NCBI GenBank assembly: GCA_017650505.1
Contig: JAGCET010000034.1
Location: 1 to 42,737, forward strand
Direction of reading: 5' to 3'
Origin: Alphaproteobacteria bacterium
GTDB taxonomy: Bacteria; Pseudomonadota; Alphaproteobacteria; Rs-D84
DNA length: 42,737 nt
The position numbers and the translations under genes were made by a program. Below the pieces are notes generated by a model that saw nothing but the letters and a program-made list of their open reading frames with translations, ran no database searches and was not told the DNA's origin. This document shows, in pieces, positions 7,184-16,274 of the stretch (its first letter is position 1; each line of letters begins with the position of its first letter).

Positions 7184-8689
7184 ATGAAAATGTTACGTTA
7201 TCTTGTTGCCATTTTTGTTGGGCTTGTTGCGTCCGCCGATGTGTTTGGCGATTCGTTTTGTGGTGAAGATAATGTGTGCGATGGCGATATAAATATTACC
7301 GAAACAACAACATTTGAAAACTATGGTGAAATTACCGGAAACATAATTGTGGATTGCACCGGTTGTGCCATAGACTTTCATAACTTTGGTATTATCAGTG
7401 GTAATATTATTATTGCGGATGGTGCAAGTCCGCTATTTTCGCAAACCATAACCGGAAATTCCGATGCGAATGTTATTGGGAACCTGACGGGGCATACGGT
7501 TGACGTGTATGGCGGAACGGGTATCGATATGGCAAAGATAATTGCCACCGCATCGGGTGCGGACAATGTGGTCTTGCATTCGGGTTCTTTTATTGTCGGC
7601 CCCGGAATTCCACCCACGGATGCGGTGATAAATGTGAATAATTTTGTTTCTTTTATTATTGTTGGTGCCAACGATGACCAAGATGTTCCGTTGTTGACCC
7701 ATATTTGGGGTGAACCGTCGGGGTTGCAGGTAAATGGTATTGACTCAATGTTTTCGCCAAACGCGTATATAGACGAGAATGGTAATTTATTCCTGAGGTT
7801 GGAACGCATTTCAAATTATGACGATATTATCGGTGGTGGTTTGGGCGAATTTGTGGATTCTTTACAGGATTCAGATGAAAACGATAAATTGGTGACGGCA
7901 TTGAATAGTGCACAAAGCCGGAATGAATTGAACGCGATTTTGAAACGGTCTGTGCGCACAAATCCAATACTGTTGGCGCGACCGATTCGGACCATTGCGA
8001 CGTATGATGATATCTATGCGTTCAATGATGGCGAGGCAAGGATTTCTGTGCGACCGTTTTATTTGGCGGCCGATGAATTCAATGTTTGGGGCGCAAATGC
8101 AGATTTTGCTGGTAATGTGTCCAAGAATGTTTTTGGATATGTCGGCGCGGTTTTTGGTCGGTTAAATTTTGACGGGGAATTAGATGACTATTCCGGGGTT
8201 GTGTATGGTGGACGGATTGGTGCGGTATATAACGATGGGGATTTCTATGCCGGGGTTCGTGGTGTTGTAATTGGAATGGCAACGCATGATTTGTCCGTGT
8301 TTGATGGTGCGACAACCGTTCATAATCCGAATGCGATGGTGTCTGATTTGATTGCAGATTTTGGTTTAGTATTCAAAATTTTGGACGATATAAATATTAC
8401 GCCTTTTGTCGGGGTGCGCGCGAATTATGCAAATGTATTAGACGAACATGAAACAAATGCGATGGGACGAATCGGTTTTGAAACAATGGTAAATAATGAA
8501 CATGATGGAAATAGGTATGGTGTTGGGTTGCGCGCCGTTATGCATACCGATGGCACGGTCAATATGTCGATGCGTACGGATATAGTATCGCCCGCCGATG
8601 GAATTGGTGCGGGATTAGATATTGGTTCGGTCTATGACGATATGGGGTGGTCTTTCCGATTTATGTTGAATGGTCGGGTTCTGTTTTAA
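7184..8689 (+). CDS. Autotransporter-like outer-membrane protein
   Basis: 501 aa. The signal peptide is MKMLRYLVAIFVGLVASADVFG. The N-terminal half (about 25-230) is rich in NITETTTFENYGEITGNIIV-like repeated strands, typical of a beta-helix passenger. The C-terminal half (about 250-501) has the glycine/aromatic pattern of an autotransporter barrel (GYVGAVFGRLNFDG, GVVYGGRIGAVY, YGVGLRAVM) and ends in NGRVLF. It is probably a short surface-exposed autotransporter. The start is ATG 7184 or 7190; neither has a good ribosome site. The stop codon overlaps that of miaB, with TTAA shared by convergent genes. Confidence 0.75.
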   Translation: MKMLRYLVAIFVGLVASADVFGDSFCGEDNVCDGDINITETTTFENYGEITGNIIVDCTGCAIDFHNFGIISGNIIIADGASPLFSQTITGNSDANVIGNLTGHTVDVYGGTGIDMAKIIATASGADNVVLHSGSFIVGPGIPPTDAVINVNNFVSFIIVGANDDQDVPLLTHIWGEPSGLQVNGIDSMFSPNAYIDENGNLFLRLERISNYDDIIGGGLGEFVDSLQDSDENDKLVTALNSAQSRNELNAILKRSVRTNPILLARPIRTIATYDDIYAFNDGEARISVRPFYLAADEFNVWGANADFAGNVSKNVFGYVGAVFGRLNFDGELDDYSGVVYGGRIGAVYNDGDFYAGVRGVVIGMATHDLSVFDGATTVHNPNAMVSDLIADFGLVFKILDDINITPFVGVRANYANVLDEHETNAMGRIGFETMVNNEHDGNRYGVGLRAVMHTDGTVNMSMRTDIVSPADGIGAGLDIGSVYDDMGWSFRFMLNGRVLF

Positions 8690-9993
8690 TCCGCCACGTA
8701 TTCGCCGCGTAAAGAAGCGCGATTTGCCGCGGTGATTTTTATTTCGGCCATTGTCGGTGCGGTGCCGGATTTTGGTTTCGCAACAATACACTGTTGCATA
8801 TATGGCGTACGATAGAGCAGGTGACATCCGGTTTTATCGGTGCCTTCACATAAACATGTCAAAACCGTGCCAACGCAAGATTCGTTAAATTCACGTTGAA
8901 TTTCATTCAATGCATTGTCCAATATTGCCAAACGTTCGCGCTTTACATTTTCCGGAATTTGATTTGGCATAAGTGCCGCCGCCGTATGGGGACGTGGCGA
9001 ATATTTGAACGAATAAGAATTTATATAACGGACGCGTCGCGCAATTTCCAATGTTTGTTCAAAATCGGCATCTGTTTCACCGGGAAATCCAACAATAAAA
9101 TCAGATGAAATTTGAATGTCGGGGCGCACGGTGCGCAGTTTGTGCACGATATTCATGTATGAGTCCAAATCATAAGGGCGATTCATTCGTTTAAGAATAT
9201 CGGGCGACCCGCTTTGAATCGGCATATTTAGAAACGGCAAAAGTTTTGGTTCGGTACCAAATATTTGAACAAGGTCGTCTGTCATTTCGGTTGGATAACT
9301 GGACGTGAAGCGTATGCGGCGGACATTGGGCATTTGCGCCGTTGCACGAATTAAATCGGACAGACGATATGTCGTGCCATCTTTATCGGTGTATTTATAA
9401 CCGTTCACATTTTGCCCAAGGAAACAAATCTCAATCGCGCCGGTTTGCGCCGCGTGCAGTGTGTCACGAATAACGTCATCAAACGCGCGTGAAATTTCGC
9501 GCCCACGGGTGTACGGCACAATGCAATATGTGCAACAATGATTGCAACCTTCTTGGATTGGAATATACGATACGACCGGCGATTTCACCATTTGTGGTAA
9601 TTCATCAAATTTTTCTAATCCGGTTAAATCGATGTTTAACAATTGCGCATCTGGATTTTCCAAAATTTCCGGTAATCTGTGATAACTTTGTGGCCCAAGT
9701 ACAAAGTTTAATTCAGGTATGCGTTGGAATGCGTTTGCACCCACTTCGCGTGCGACGCAACCAACAATACCGAACAGGGCATCTGGCTTTTTTGTGTCGC
9801 GTATGCGCCCAAGTTCGGAAAATACTTTATTCGTTGCCTTTTCGCGGACCGCACAAGTGTTCAATATTATGATGTCTGCATCGGCAACACTTCTGGTTGC
9901 AGTCATTCCGCGAGCGTCCAACATGGCGGCAATTCGCCATCCGTCGTACACGTTCATTTGGCAACCAAAAGTTTTTATAAAGTATTTTTTCAT
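8686..9993 (-). CDS. miaB: tRNA-2-methylthio-N6-dimethylallyladenosine synthase
   Basis: Radical-SAM methylthiotransferase that turns i6A37 into ms2i6A37 in tRNAs reading U-starting codons. The 435-aa protein carries three N-terminal cluster cysteines (C11 in KTFGCQMN, C47 in NTCAVRE, C79 in GIVGCVARE), the radical-SAM motif CNHCCTYC (C150, C154, C157) and a C-terminal TRAM-like region. Length matches the family. It is the last gene of the minus-strand array that starts at gatC, 5 nt after the Arg-rich orphan at 9999-10592. tRNA-Phe, which lies in this array on the other strand, is one of the natural MiaB substrates. Confidence 0.96.
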   Translation of the reverse strand: MKKYFIKTFGCQMNVYDGWRIAAMLDARGMTATRSVADADIIILNTCAVREKATNKVFSELGRIRDTKKPDALFGIVGCVAREVGANAFQRIPELNFVLGPQSYHRLPEILENPDAQLLNIDLTGLEKFDELPQMVKSPVVSYIPIQEGCNHCCTYCIVPYTRGREISRAFDDVIRDTLHAAQTGAIEICFLGQNVNGYKYTDKDGTTYRLSDLIRATAQMPNVRRIRFTSSYPTEMTDDLVQIFGTEPKLLPFLNMPIQSGSPDILKRMNRPYDLDSYMNIVHKLRTVRPDIQISSDFIVGFPGETDADFEQTLEIARRVRYINSYSFKYSPRPHTAAALMPNQIPENVKRERLAILDNALNEIQREFNESCVGTVLTCLCEGTDKTGCHLLYRTPYMQQCIVAKPKSGTAPTMAEIKITAANRASLRGEYVAD

Positions 9994-9998
9994 TATGC

Positions 9999-10592
9999 CT
10001 ATCGTTTATTTGCGGACAATTCCTGCAACATACGAATTGGAATAGGTAGTTCAAAGCATGGCAGGGTCATGTCGTTGTTTCCAGACTGTACCATTTGAAT
10101 TGCTGTTTGGGCACGACGGCGGATTCTACGCATTTGCATGCGTTTGGATTTTTGTTCCCTGCGTGGGTTTGTGGTTATTACGTTAGTGTCATCATCAAAT
10201 GTGTTCGATTTTACGCTTTCAAAATTAACATCCAACAGGTCGTTAAAGTTAACAATGCCTTTCACCAATGTGTGTAATGACCGGTTGATATCATGTCTGT
10301 CATTGCGTGTTACGGGTTGCATGCGTTTGCGACGGATTCGTGTTTGTTGAATTGTTTGTTCATCGGTTTCTATTGAAATAGTTTTTTCCGGTTCAATATT
10401 TTGTTCAAACATGGAAGGTTTTTGTTCTGTTAAACGATATAACCTGTTAAAAACCGGTGTGATCGGTTTATTGTGCATAGGAGTTCTTTCGTTGTATTGT
10501 ATTCTTGGTAATGCCTGTGTTGTATATGGCATATCCACGGGTACATATTCAGAACCAGTGATAGGATTATAATTTAATCTGATAGTTTGCAT
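9999..10592 (-). CDS. Orphan Arg-rich protein
   Basis: 197 aa, family not recognised. It is polar, with no membrane helix. Two basic blocks stand out: TRIRRKRMQP (middle) and REQKSKRMQMRRIRRRAQ (near the C-terminus), which could bind nucleic acid. The start is ATG 10592 because AAGGA sits 8 nt upstream; ATG 10598 is too close to it. It is packed between another orphan (10-nt upstream gap after adjustment) and miaB (5 nt), so it is very likely co-transcribed with gatB and miaB. Confidence 0.65.
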   Translation of the reverse strand: MQTIRLNYNPITGSEYVPVDMPYTTQALPRIQYNERTPMHNKPITPVFNRLYRLTEQKPSMFEQNIEPEKTISIETDEQTIQQTRIRRKRMQPVTRNDRHDINRSLHTLVKGIVNFNDLLDVNFESVKSNTFDDDTNVITTNPRREQKSKRMQMRRIRRRAQTAIQMVQSGNNDMTLPCFELPIPIRMLQELSANKR

Positions 10593-10608
10593 TTTCATTT
10601 CCTTTTGT

Positions 10609-10980
10609 TTATTTATGATTTGTTCGGTTAAAAATTCTTTGTCTGTATGTGTTTTGTGTTTGTGTAAACCGATTCAACGCGTGTTGCTGCATTGGTATCG
10701 TATGTTTTTTATTTTTTGCTACCTGGGGCAATGGTGGGATATGTAATTTATCTGGCAACTTAAAATATAACATGTTTAAGTCTTGCCCGGTTTGTTCCAT
10801 TTGCAACAGTGCAAGTGCCGCCATTGTTATGCTGGGCCTGCCTTTGCCCGGGTTGATAACAATTGTGGCGCATTTGATATTATCGGTTATTATGGCGTTG
10901 TGTATGCCTAATGACCGTACGATTTTTTCGCGTGTTTCGGAATCAAAGTCTGGCGATATAAATATGATTGTGCGTTCCAT
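10609..10980 (-). CDS. Orphan protein downstream of gatB
   Basis: 123 aa, no family recognised. The first 70 residues alternate strands and helices (MERTIIFISPDFDSETREKI, CATIVINPGKGRPSITMAAL), suggesting a small alpha/beta domain. The last 45 are basic and Gln/Asn-rich (KNKKHTIPMQQHALNRF...) and may be disordered. It begins 3 nt after the gatB stop, whose GGGG end may serve as ribosome site, so it is translationally linked to gatB. Confidence 0.65.
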   Translation of the reverse strand: MERTIIFISPDFDSETREKIVRSLGIHNAIITDNIKCATIVINPGKGRPSITMAALALLQMEQTGQDLNMLYFKLPDKLHIPPLPQVAKNKKHTIPMQQHALNRFTQTQNTYRQRIFNRTNHK

Positions 10981-10983
10981 GTT

Positions 10984-12504
10984 TTACCCCAATTTCTTTT
11001 TCAAAATTTCATTTACAACGGCCGGGTTTGCTTTGCCGGCGGACGCCTTCATAACGTTGCCGACAAAGAATCCGAACAATCCAACCTTGCCAGATTTATA
11101 TTGTTCAACCTGGGGCCCGTTTTTGGCGATAACTTCATCGATAATTTTTTCAATCGCGGACGTGTCGGTAATTTGCTTCATTCCGAATTTGTCGGCAATC
11201 GCACGCGGTGTGCCCGATTCACCGTCCAGCATTTTGATGAATATATCCTTGGCCTGTTTCCCGTTGATTTCGTTCGCCGCGACCATATCGACCAATTCCG
11301 CCAAATCGGTTGGTGTGATAATTCGTATGCCATCAACCACGCCCGATTTTTCATTTGTTATGTCATAGTTTTCCGGGTGCGCGAATAGTTCGGAAATCAT
11401 CCAATTTGCAACGCCCTTGGCGCGTTCGGTTTTGTTCCCAACCGCTGTATCGAACCAGTGTGATATATCAACCGTTTCGGTAAGACGTGCCGCATCATAT
11501 TCGGCCAAGCCGAAATCTTTTATATATCGTGCGCGCGTGGCCGCCGGCAACTCTGGCATAGTCCGCCGAATGCGTTCAATTTGTTCATCCGTAATAACCA
11601 ACGGCAATAAATCCGGGTCCGGGAAATAGCGATAATCCAACGCGTCTTCCTTGCTGCGCATAACCGAAGATGTACCATCGTCTTGGTGATAACGCAGGGT
11701 GTCTTGACTAACGCTGCCACCATTTTCATAGATTTCAATTTGGCGACGTGCCTCGTTTTCAATATGATTTTTAATAAATTTAAAAGATATCATATTTTTT
11801 GTTTCGGTGCGTGTTCTAAATGTTTTTTCACCAACCGGCCGAACCGAGACATTTACGTCTGCACGCATAGAACCTTCTTCCATATTGGCCTTGGACACGC
11901 CCAGTGCGCGCGCGATTTCGCGAATCTGACGCAGGTACCGTTCGGCTTCGTCCGGAGAAGAAATATATGAATTGTTTTCCGGATTTTTTGTGTCCAAAAA
12001 TGTGACAATTTCCAACAACATAACCCCGCATCGGTTCAGGTCAACAAAAGACTTTGCTGGGTGCATATCGTGTTTGTTCTTGGCGGCATCTTGTTCCATA
12101 TGCGCGCGTTCAATAAGAATTTTTTTCGGATTCCCGTCATCGTCCATAATTTCGACCCATCCGCGACCAACAATTGGCGGTTCTTCTGCGGGTTGGGTAA
12201 TCTGATATCCCTGGGGCAGGTCGGGGTAAAAATATTGTTTACGTGCAAAACGGCTGACGCGGGAAATTTCGGCGTTTATGCCAAGGCCGAATTTAATCGC
12301 CTGGTCCACGCAATATTCGTTCAAAACCGGCAACATACCCGGCATAGCGGCATCAACAAATGATACCTGGGTATTGGGTGCGACGGTCGGGTTATAGTCC
12401 GCCGATGCGCCACTGAATAATTTGCTGTTGGACAGAACCTCTATATGAGTTTCCAAACCAACGATTACTTCCCAGTCACCTGTTTTGCCTTTTATTGTAA
12501 ACAT
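10984..12504 (-). CDS. gatB: Asp/Glu-tRNA(Asn/Gln) amidotransferase subunit B
   Basis: 506 aa. GatB binds the misacylated Glu-tRNA(Gln) or Asp-tRNA(Asn) and holds the kinase site, using ammonia channelled from GatA. Family features: WEVIVGLETHIEV start, NSKLFSGASADY, FYPDLPQGYQITQ, the long central domain with RADVNVSVRP, and a C-terminal helical YqeY-like domain ending AVVNEILKKKLG. ATG 12504 has AAGGAAAAAG upstream; a longer reading into the tRNA-Phe promoter is unlikely. In this array gatB is separated from gatA by two orphans and a plus-strand tRNA. Confidence 0.97.
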   Translation of the reverse strand: MFTIKGKTGDWEVIVGLETHIEVLSNSKLFSGASADYNPTVAPNTQVSFVDAAMPGMLPVLNEYCVDQAIKFGLGINAEISRVSRFARKQYFYPDLPQGYQITQPAEEPPIVGRGWVEIMDDDGNPKKILIERAHMEQDAAKNKHDMHPAKSFVDLNRCGVMLLEIVTFLDTKNPENNSYISSPDEAERYLRQIREIARALGVSKANMEEGSMRADVNVSVRPVGEKTFRTRTETKNMISFKFIKNHIENEARRQIEIYENGGSVSQDTLRYHQDDGTSSVMRSKEDALDYRYFPDPDLLPLVITDEQIERIRRTMPELPAATRARYIKDFGLAEYDAARLTETVDISHWFDTAVGNKTERAKGVANWMISELFAHPENYDITNEKSGVVDGIRIITPTDLAELVDMVAANEINGKQAKDIFIKMLDGESGTPRAIADKFGMKQITDTSAIEKIIDEVIAKNGPQVEQYKSGKVGLFGFFVGNVMKASAGKANPAVVNEILKKKLG

Positions 12505-12516
12505 TTTTCTTTTTCC

Positions 12517-12545
12517 TTGCTTTTTTGTTTTTTGTATTTTATTAT
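12517..12545 (+). promoter_or_regulatory. Promoter of tRNA-Phe
   Basis: TTGCTT (12517-12522), a 17-nt spacer and TATTAT (12540-12545), 13 nt before the tRNA. It lies in the leader of gatB, which runs in the opposite direction. Confidence 0.6.
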
Positions 12546-12558
12546 GTACCCCGCGGAT

Positions 12559-12634
12559 GGCCAGATAGCTCAGTTGGTAGAGCAAGGGACTGAAAATCCC
12601 TGTGTCAGTGGTTCGATTCCACTTCTGGCCACCA
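12559..12634 (+). tRNA. tRNA-Phe (anticodon GAA)
   Basis: 76 nt with encoded CCA. Acceptor GGCCAGA/TCTGGCC, D arm AGCTCAGTTGGTAGAGC, anticodon stem GGGA/TCCC with loop CTGAAAA (anticodon GAA), T arm AGTGG-TTCGATT-CCACT. It is antisense to the gat/miaB array, and its 3' half is copied 87 nt downstream. Confidence 0.97.
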
Positions 12635-12665
12635 TTTTTGTTTTGTTTATTTTATCTACCATAGA

Positions 12666-12726
12666 AGCAATTCCCCTAAAAATCCCACTACTCAGTGGTT
12701 CGATTCCACTTCTGGCCACCATTTTT
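12666..12726 (+). repeat. Decayed copy of the 3' half of tRNA-Phe
   Basis: 12692-12726 is identical to 12605-12639 over 35 nt: T arm, acceptor 3' strand, CCA and TTTTT. The preceding 25 nt (AGCAATTCCCCTAAAAATCCC) still resemble the tRNA-Phe segment AGCAAGGGACTGAAAATCCC but no longer form an anticodon stem. The last two T of the repeat are part of the stop codon of the orphan gene at 12725. It is either a decayed tandem tRNA or an attachment-site duplicate. Confidence 0.8.
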
Positions 12727-13402
12727 AATTTCCCCCACGTGTTTTTACGTTTTTTCTATTGCATAGTATGCTCTTTTCTTGTGTTAGGTACCATTCTGCC
12801 ATTTTGCCTCTGTCCTTTAAGTATGAATAGTAGTCCTTGATCTTTTGTAATAACTCTTTGATTTCTTCTGGCCCTAAGTATGAACAATTTTTAGTTTCTT
12901 GTAATAACTGTTCCACAGCATTGTCATCTAGGTGCGCATATGCTCTCATCAAGTGTAAATATTTTTCTTCTGAAGCTTTATTTAAATGTTGTGCCCAATC
13001 AAACATATAATTCATATCGGATTGGATGCGGAATTTTTTGGAATAATTGCATTTTGGATCTAAAAGATAATCGTCTCTTAGGGCGATATAATCGTGAACA
13101 CCGTTTTTTTTATCTTCCCAATATTCAAAGTGCGTAAAGGCGGCTTTGTGATGTTGCATCAGATAATAATACAACACATTTTCCCAACGATATGTACACA
13201 GGTATGACTTTGACGAACCGTGTGAAAGTTTGTGCATTGCAAATTCTTTGTCTATGAACGGTGTGCGCGCGATTCTGGTTTTTATGATTTCTTTCAATTC
13301 ACTGTACGGAATCTTGTGTGAGTCGTGGTCCAATAATATATTGTAAACCTCGTTCATTATAAAACGGCCAAGTTTTGGATATGTTTTTATTGTATCTGTC
13401 AT
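12725..13402 (-). CDS. Orphan protein adjoining the tRNA-Phe remnant
   Basis: 225 aa, family not recognised. Soluble and helix-rich, it contains many aromatic residues (YRWENVLYYYLMQHH, THFEYWEDKKNGVHDY). A helical C-terminal third (EEIKELLQKIKDYYSYLKDRGK) precedes a basic tail. The ribosome site AAGGAG is good. It lies 28 nt after the ATP-grasp-like gene and its stop codon is fused to the duplicated tRNA 3' end, so it sits exactly at a recombination-like junction. AT content is higher than in gatA or gatB. Confidence 0.65.
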   Translation of the reverse strand: MTDTIKTYPKLGRFIMNEVYNILLDHDSHKIPYSELKEIIKTRIARTPFIDKEFAMHKLSHGSSKSYLCTYRWENVLYYYLMQHHKAAFTHFEYWEDKKNGVHDYIALRDDYLLDPKCNYSKKFRIQSDMNYMFDWAQHLNKASEEKYLHLMRAYAHLDDNAVEQLLQETKNCSYLGPEEIKELLQKIKDYYSYLKDRGKMAEWYLTQEKSILCNRKNVKTRGGN

Positions 13403-13430
13403 AATTTACTCCTTCTTAATTTTTGCATTT

Positions 13431-14777
13431 TTATTTCTCCAACAGATTTTGTTGCATTTGTTTTAGTCTTTGTATGTTTGGATATCCGTATTCACTAAGT
13501 CTCTTTTCAACGTTTGGTCTATGTCCAGACATTATTGTAACCAGTGCCCTTTGCAGTGGCCCAACGCCGCGCAGGCAATCATTTAATTCTTGATACCTTG
13601 CAACCAAAAATCTATCAACAATAGTTTTAGAAGCGGGTGTCGGAAATATCATGTAATCATAGTCCATAAAAGAACCTTTTGCGGTCTGCATATCTATCAT
13701 ATACCAATCGCCATTACGTGTTTTGACCCAATCCACAGTCCAATCGGTGTCACGGAATTTATCATGATGTAAGATTTTTTCTGTTTCGGCATGCACGTGT
13801 TCCAGATCTGTCTTTTCAATTGTGTTTAATTTCTTGATTGTACTTTCTAATGAAAAGTTTTCACCAACACCATAAACAGATTGGTTCTTGAAACATGTTG
13901 GTGTCCAATAAGGAACATAACCAACGACAGCACCACCGATTGCAAAAATACGAACTTCTTTTGTAATCGGCATTCCGACATGTCGCCACGAAATTTCAAA
14001 ATTCGGGTTAGATTTTTGCAAACCCACCATGTATTCCCGTACATCTTCGCGACCATTGTATTCAAAGATTTTTTTCGTGCCGTCTTCCCGATTTATAATT
14101 TCATAAATTGTTGTACCAAAAGCATAGCAAAGTGGTTCAAGGTCCAATTTTTTGCGTGCAACCCATCCAAGCCCGGGTGTGGTATGAACAAGTAGTGCAT
14201 AAGAATTGATATTGTTCATATGCCGCAATGTGTGCGCAACCCGACTGTCACGTGTTTGTTCCGGTAAAAATGTGTAGTCCACATTGCATGTCAAAGGCCA
14301 TCGATGCTTGGCAGAAAAAGTTGCATTTTTTAAGAAAAATTCGTCCAATTTATTTTTATATGCCCAATCTTCAATTGCAATTGCGGCATCTACACTTTCA
14401 TCTATGCCCGGTTTAGTGTCGACGGTGTAATTGTCATAAATTTCGCGCAGGCCGGTTGCCTTAAAGGCCTCGAAACTTGTTGGCATCCATAATGTTTCAG
14501 GTGTTTTGACAAGTTTTTGCGTGTCTGGCCCCCAAAATCCATATGAATTTTTATCTTGGGCGAAACGGCTTTCGGCCTCTGGGTTTCGCAATGTTATCAT
14601 ATATTGTTTTATAAATTTGTTACCAAGCCCTGATTTTTCAAGCTCCGCGGAAAATCGCTTTTCGGCATCAGACATTTCTTTGCGCAATATATCTTGTACG
14701 GTTGAAAGCGCGATAGAAATTTCGTTTGGAATCTCGGGAGTTGTATTTTGCAAATCTGGTGTTTTCTTATCAGGCAT
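13431..14777 (-). CDS. Possible ATP-grasp-type ligase, orphan in the gat array
   Basis: 448 aa, start ATG 14777, 7 nt after the gatA stop. The C-terminal half reads like an ATP-grasp core by eye: a Lys/Glu strand (KKIFEYNGREDVREYM), KEVRIFAIGGAVVGYVPYW (the ExR-x-F-x-x-gG-x-V element) and WTVDWVKTRNGDWYMIDMQ, where D...xxG...xIDxQ fits the metal-binding strand pair (more usually D...G...xIExN). The N-terminal 200 residues are helical and unassigned. ATP-grasp enzymes join a carboxylate to an amine or thiol through an acyl phosphate. The substrate is unknown. The assignment is inference and needs a profile search. Confidence 0.5.
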   Translation of the reverse strand: MPDKKTPDLQNTTPEIPNEISIALSTVQDILRKEMSDAEKRFSAELEKSGLGNKFIKQYMITLRNPEAESRFAQDKNSYGFWGPDTQKLVKTPETLWMPTSFEAFKATGLREIYDNYTVDTKPGIDESVDAAIAIEDWAYKNKLDEFFLKNATFSAKHRWPLTCNVDYTFLPEQTRDSRVAHTLRHMNNINSYALLVHTTPGLGWVARKKLDLEPLCYAFGTTIYEIINREDGTKKIFEYNGREDVREYMVGLQKSNPNFEISWRHVGMPITKEVRIFAIGGAVVGYVPYWTPTCFKNQSVYGVGENFSLESTIKKLNTIEKTDLEHVHAETEKILHHDKFRDTDWTVDWVKTRNGDWYMIDMQTAKGSFMDYDYMIFPTPASKTIVDRFLVARYQELNDCLRGVGPLQRALVTIMSGHRPNVEKRLSEYGYPNIQRLKQMQQNLLEK

Positions 14778-14784
14778 ATATTTC

Positions 14785-16251
14785 TTATTCCCCCATAATC
14801 TTTGTTGGTCTGTTATCAACGCCGGCGAATTGTTCAATGTGTTTTGCCAATTGCAAAACGCGGACATCATCGAACATTTTTCCAACAACCTGCATCCCCA
14901 GGGGCAGGCCGTTTTGTGCCAATCCGCATGGAACACTTACCGCCGGCACGCCCGCCAAATTCATTGCAACCGTGAATAAATCCAGTGCGTAATAGTCCAA
15001 TGGTGTCATGTCGGAAGAAAGTGGCATTGCCGTTCCCGCGCCCGATGGACAAAGAATCATATCGCAATTTTCAAAAGCACGGTTAAATGCGTCTGCAATC
15101 ATACGGCGAACACGTGCGGCCTGCATAAAATATACTTCATAAGATTCAGATGATAACACCGCGGTGCCGATAATCATACGGCGTTTTACTTCGTCGCCAA
15201 AACCGGCGGCGCGTGTCTTTTTGAATGTGTCGTAAATGTCGGTCCCTTCGACACGCAATCCATAACGCACACCGTCATAGCGGGCAAGGTTCGATGAAGC
15301 CTCGGCCGGGGCGATAATATAATATGCCGCCAATGCATCCAAAATATTCGGAATAGAAACTTCGATTATTTCTGCGCCGGCGGATTTCAAATCGGCCACG
15401 CGTGCATTAAACAGTGCCTGCATATCGTCCGATATTTTTACATTGGACAATTCGCGGATGATTCCGATGCGCAGTTTTTTCCCATCGCCCAGAATTGGTT
15501 TTAACGGCGTTTCCAAATTTAAATGAAAATCGGCACTGGTTGAATCCTTGGGGTCGTGGCCCGCCATTGCCGATAACAACAATGCCGTATCATCAACCGT
15601 GCGTGCGATTGGCCCGGGTGTGTCCAAACTGGATGCGAACGCAACACATCCCCAACGCGAAGACATACCGTATGTTGGCTTCATTCCAACTAATCCGGTA
15701 ATCGAGCATGGAAAACGAATCGACCCACCCGTGTCGGTTCCGGTTGCGCCCATTGCCATACCAGATGCAACCGCGGATGTCGAACCACCCGATGAACCGC
15801 CGGCGGTAAGTTTTTGGTCTTTTTGCCACGGATTCACTGGCGCACCAAAGTATGACGTTTTTGAAAAAGTCCCCATTGCAAATTCATCCAAATTAGATTT
15901 ACCAAGAAGAACCGTTCCCGCGTCTATAAACTTTTGTGATACCGTTGATTCATATTCGGGAATAAAATTTTCCAGCATTCTTGATGCCGCCGTTGTACGA
16001 ATGCCACGTGTCGCAAACAGGTCTTTCATTGCAATCGGAATTCCGTCCAGTGCGCGCGCGGTCCCGTTCTTTATGCGTTCGTCCGCCGCCGCCGCATCCG
16101 CCATTGCGCGTTCGGCCGTGACCGTAATATACGCGTTCAGTTCCGGATTATACTTTTCAATCCGGTCCAAGTGCGCACGCGTAAGTTCGGTCGCGCTAAT
16201 TTCGCGACTATTTAATTTCTTTAACGCTTCGGTAATGGTAAGGTTAATCAT
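14785..16251 (-). CDS. gatA: Asp/Glu-tRNA(Asn/Gln) amidotransferase subunit A
   Basis: 488 aa amidase-signature enzyme that hydrolyses glutamine and feeds ammonia to GatB. The catalytic Ser-cisSer-Lys triad is visible: K76 in AMKDLFATRG, S153 in GGSSGGS, and the nucleophile S177 in GTDTGGSIRFP. Length and order are standard. Ribosome site AAGGAA. It is flanked by orphans on both sides: the 215-aa helical protein upstream (23 nt) and the ATP-grasp-like protein downstream (7 nt). Confidence 0.97.
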   Translation of the reverse strand: MINLTITEALKKLNSREISATELTRAHLDRIEKYNPELNAYITVTAERAMADAAAADERIKNGTARALDGIPIAMKDLFATRGIRTTAASRMLENFIPEYESTVSQKFIDAGTVLLGKSNLDEFAMGTFSKTSYFGAPVNPWQKDQKLTAGGSSGGSTSAVASGMAMGATGTDTGGSIRFPCSITGLVGMKPTYGMSSRWGCVAFASSLDTPGPIARTVDDTALLLSAMAGHDPKDSTSADFHLNLETPLKPILGDGKKLRIGIIRELSNVKISDDMQALFNARVADLKSAGAEIIEVSIPNILDALAAYYIIAPAEASSNLARYDGVRYGLRVEGTDIYDTFKKTRAAGFGDEVKRRMIIGTAVLSSESYEVYFMQAARVRRMIADAFNRAFENCDMILCPSGAGTAMPLSSDMTPLDYYALDLFTVAMNLAGVPAVSVPCGLAQNGLPLGMQVVGKMFDDVRVLQLAKHIEQFAGVDNRPTKIMGE

Positions 16252-16274
16252 TTTTGTTTCCTTGGTTCGATTTG

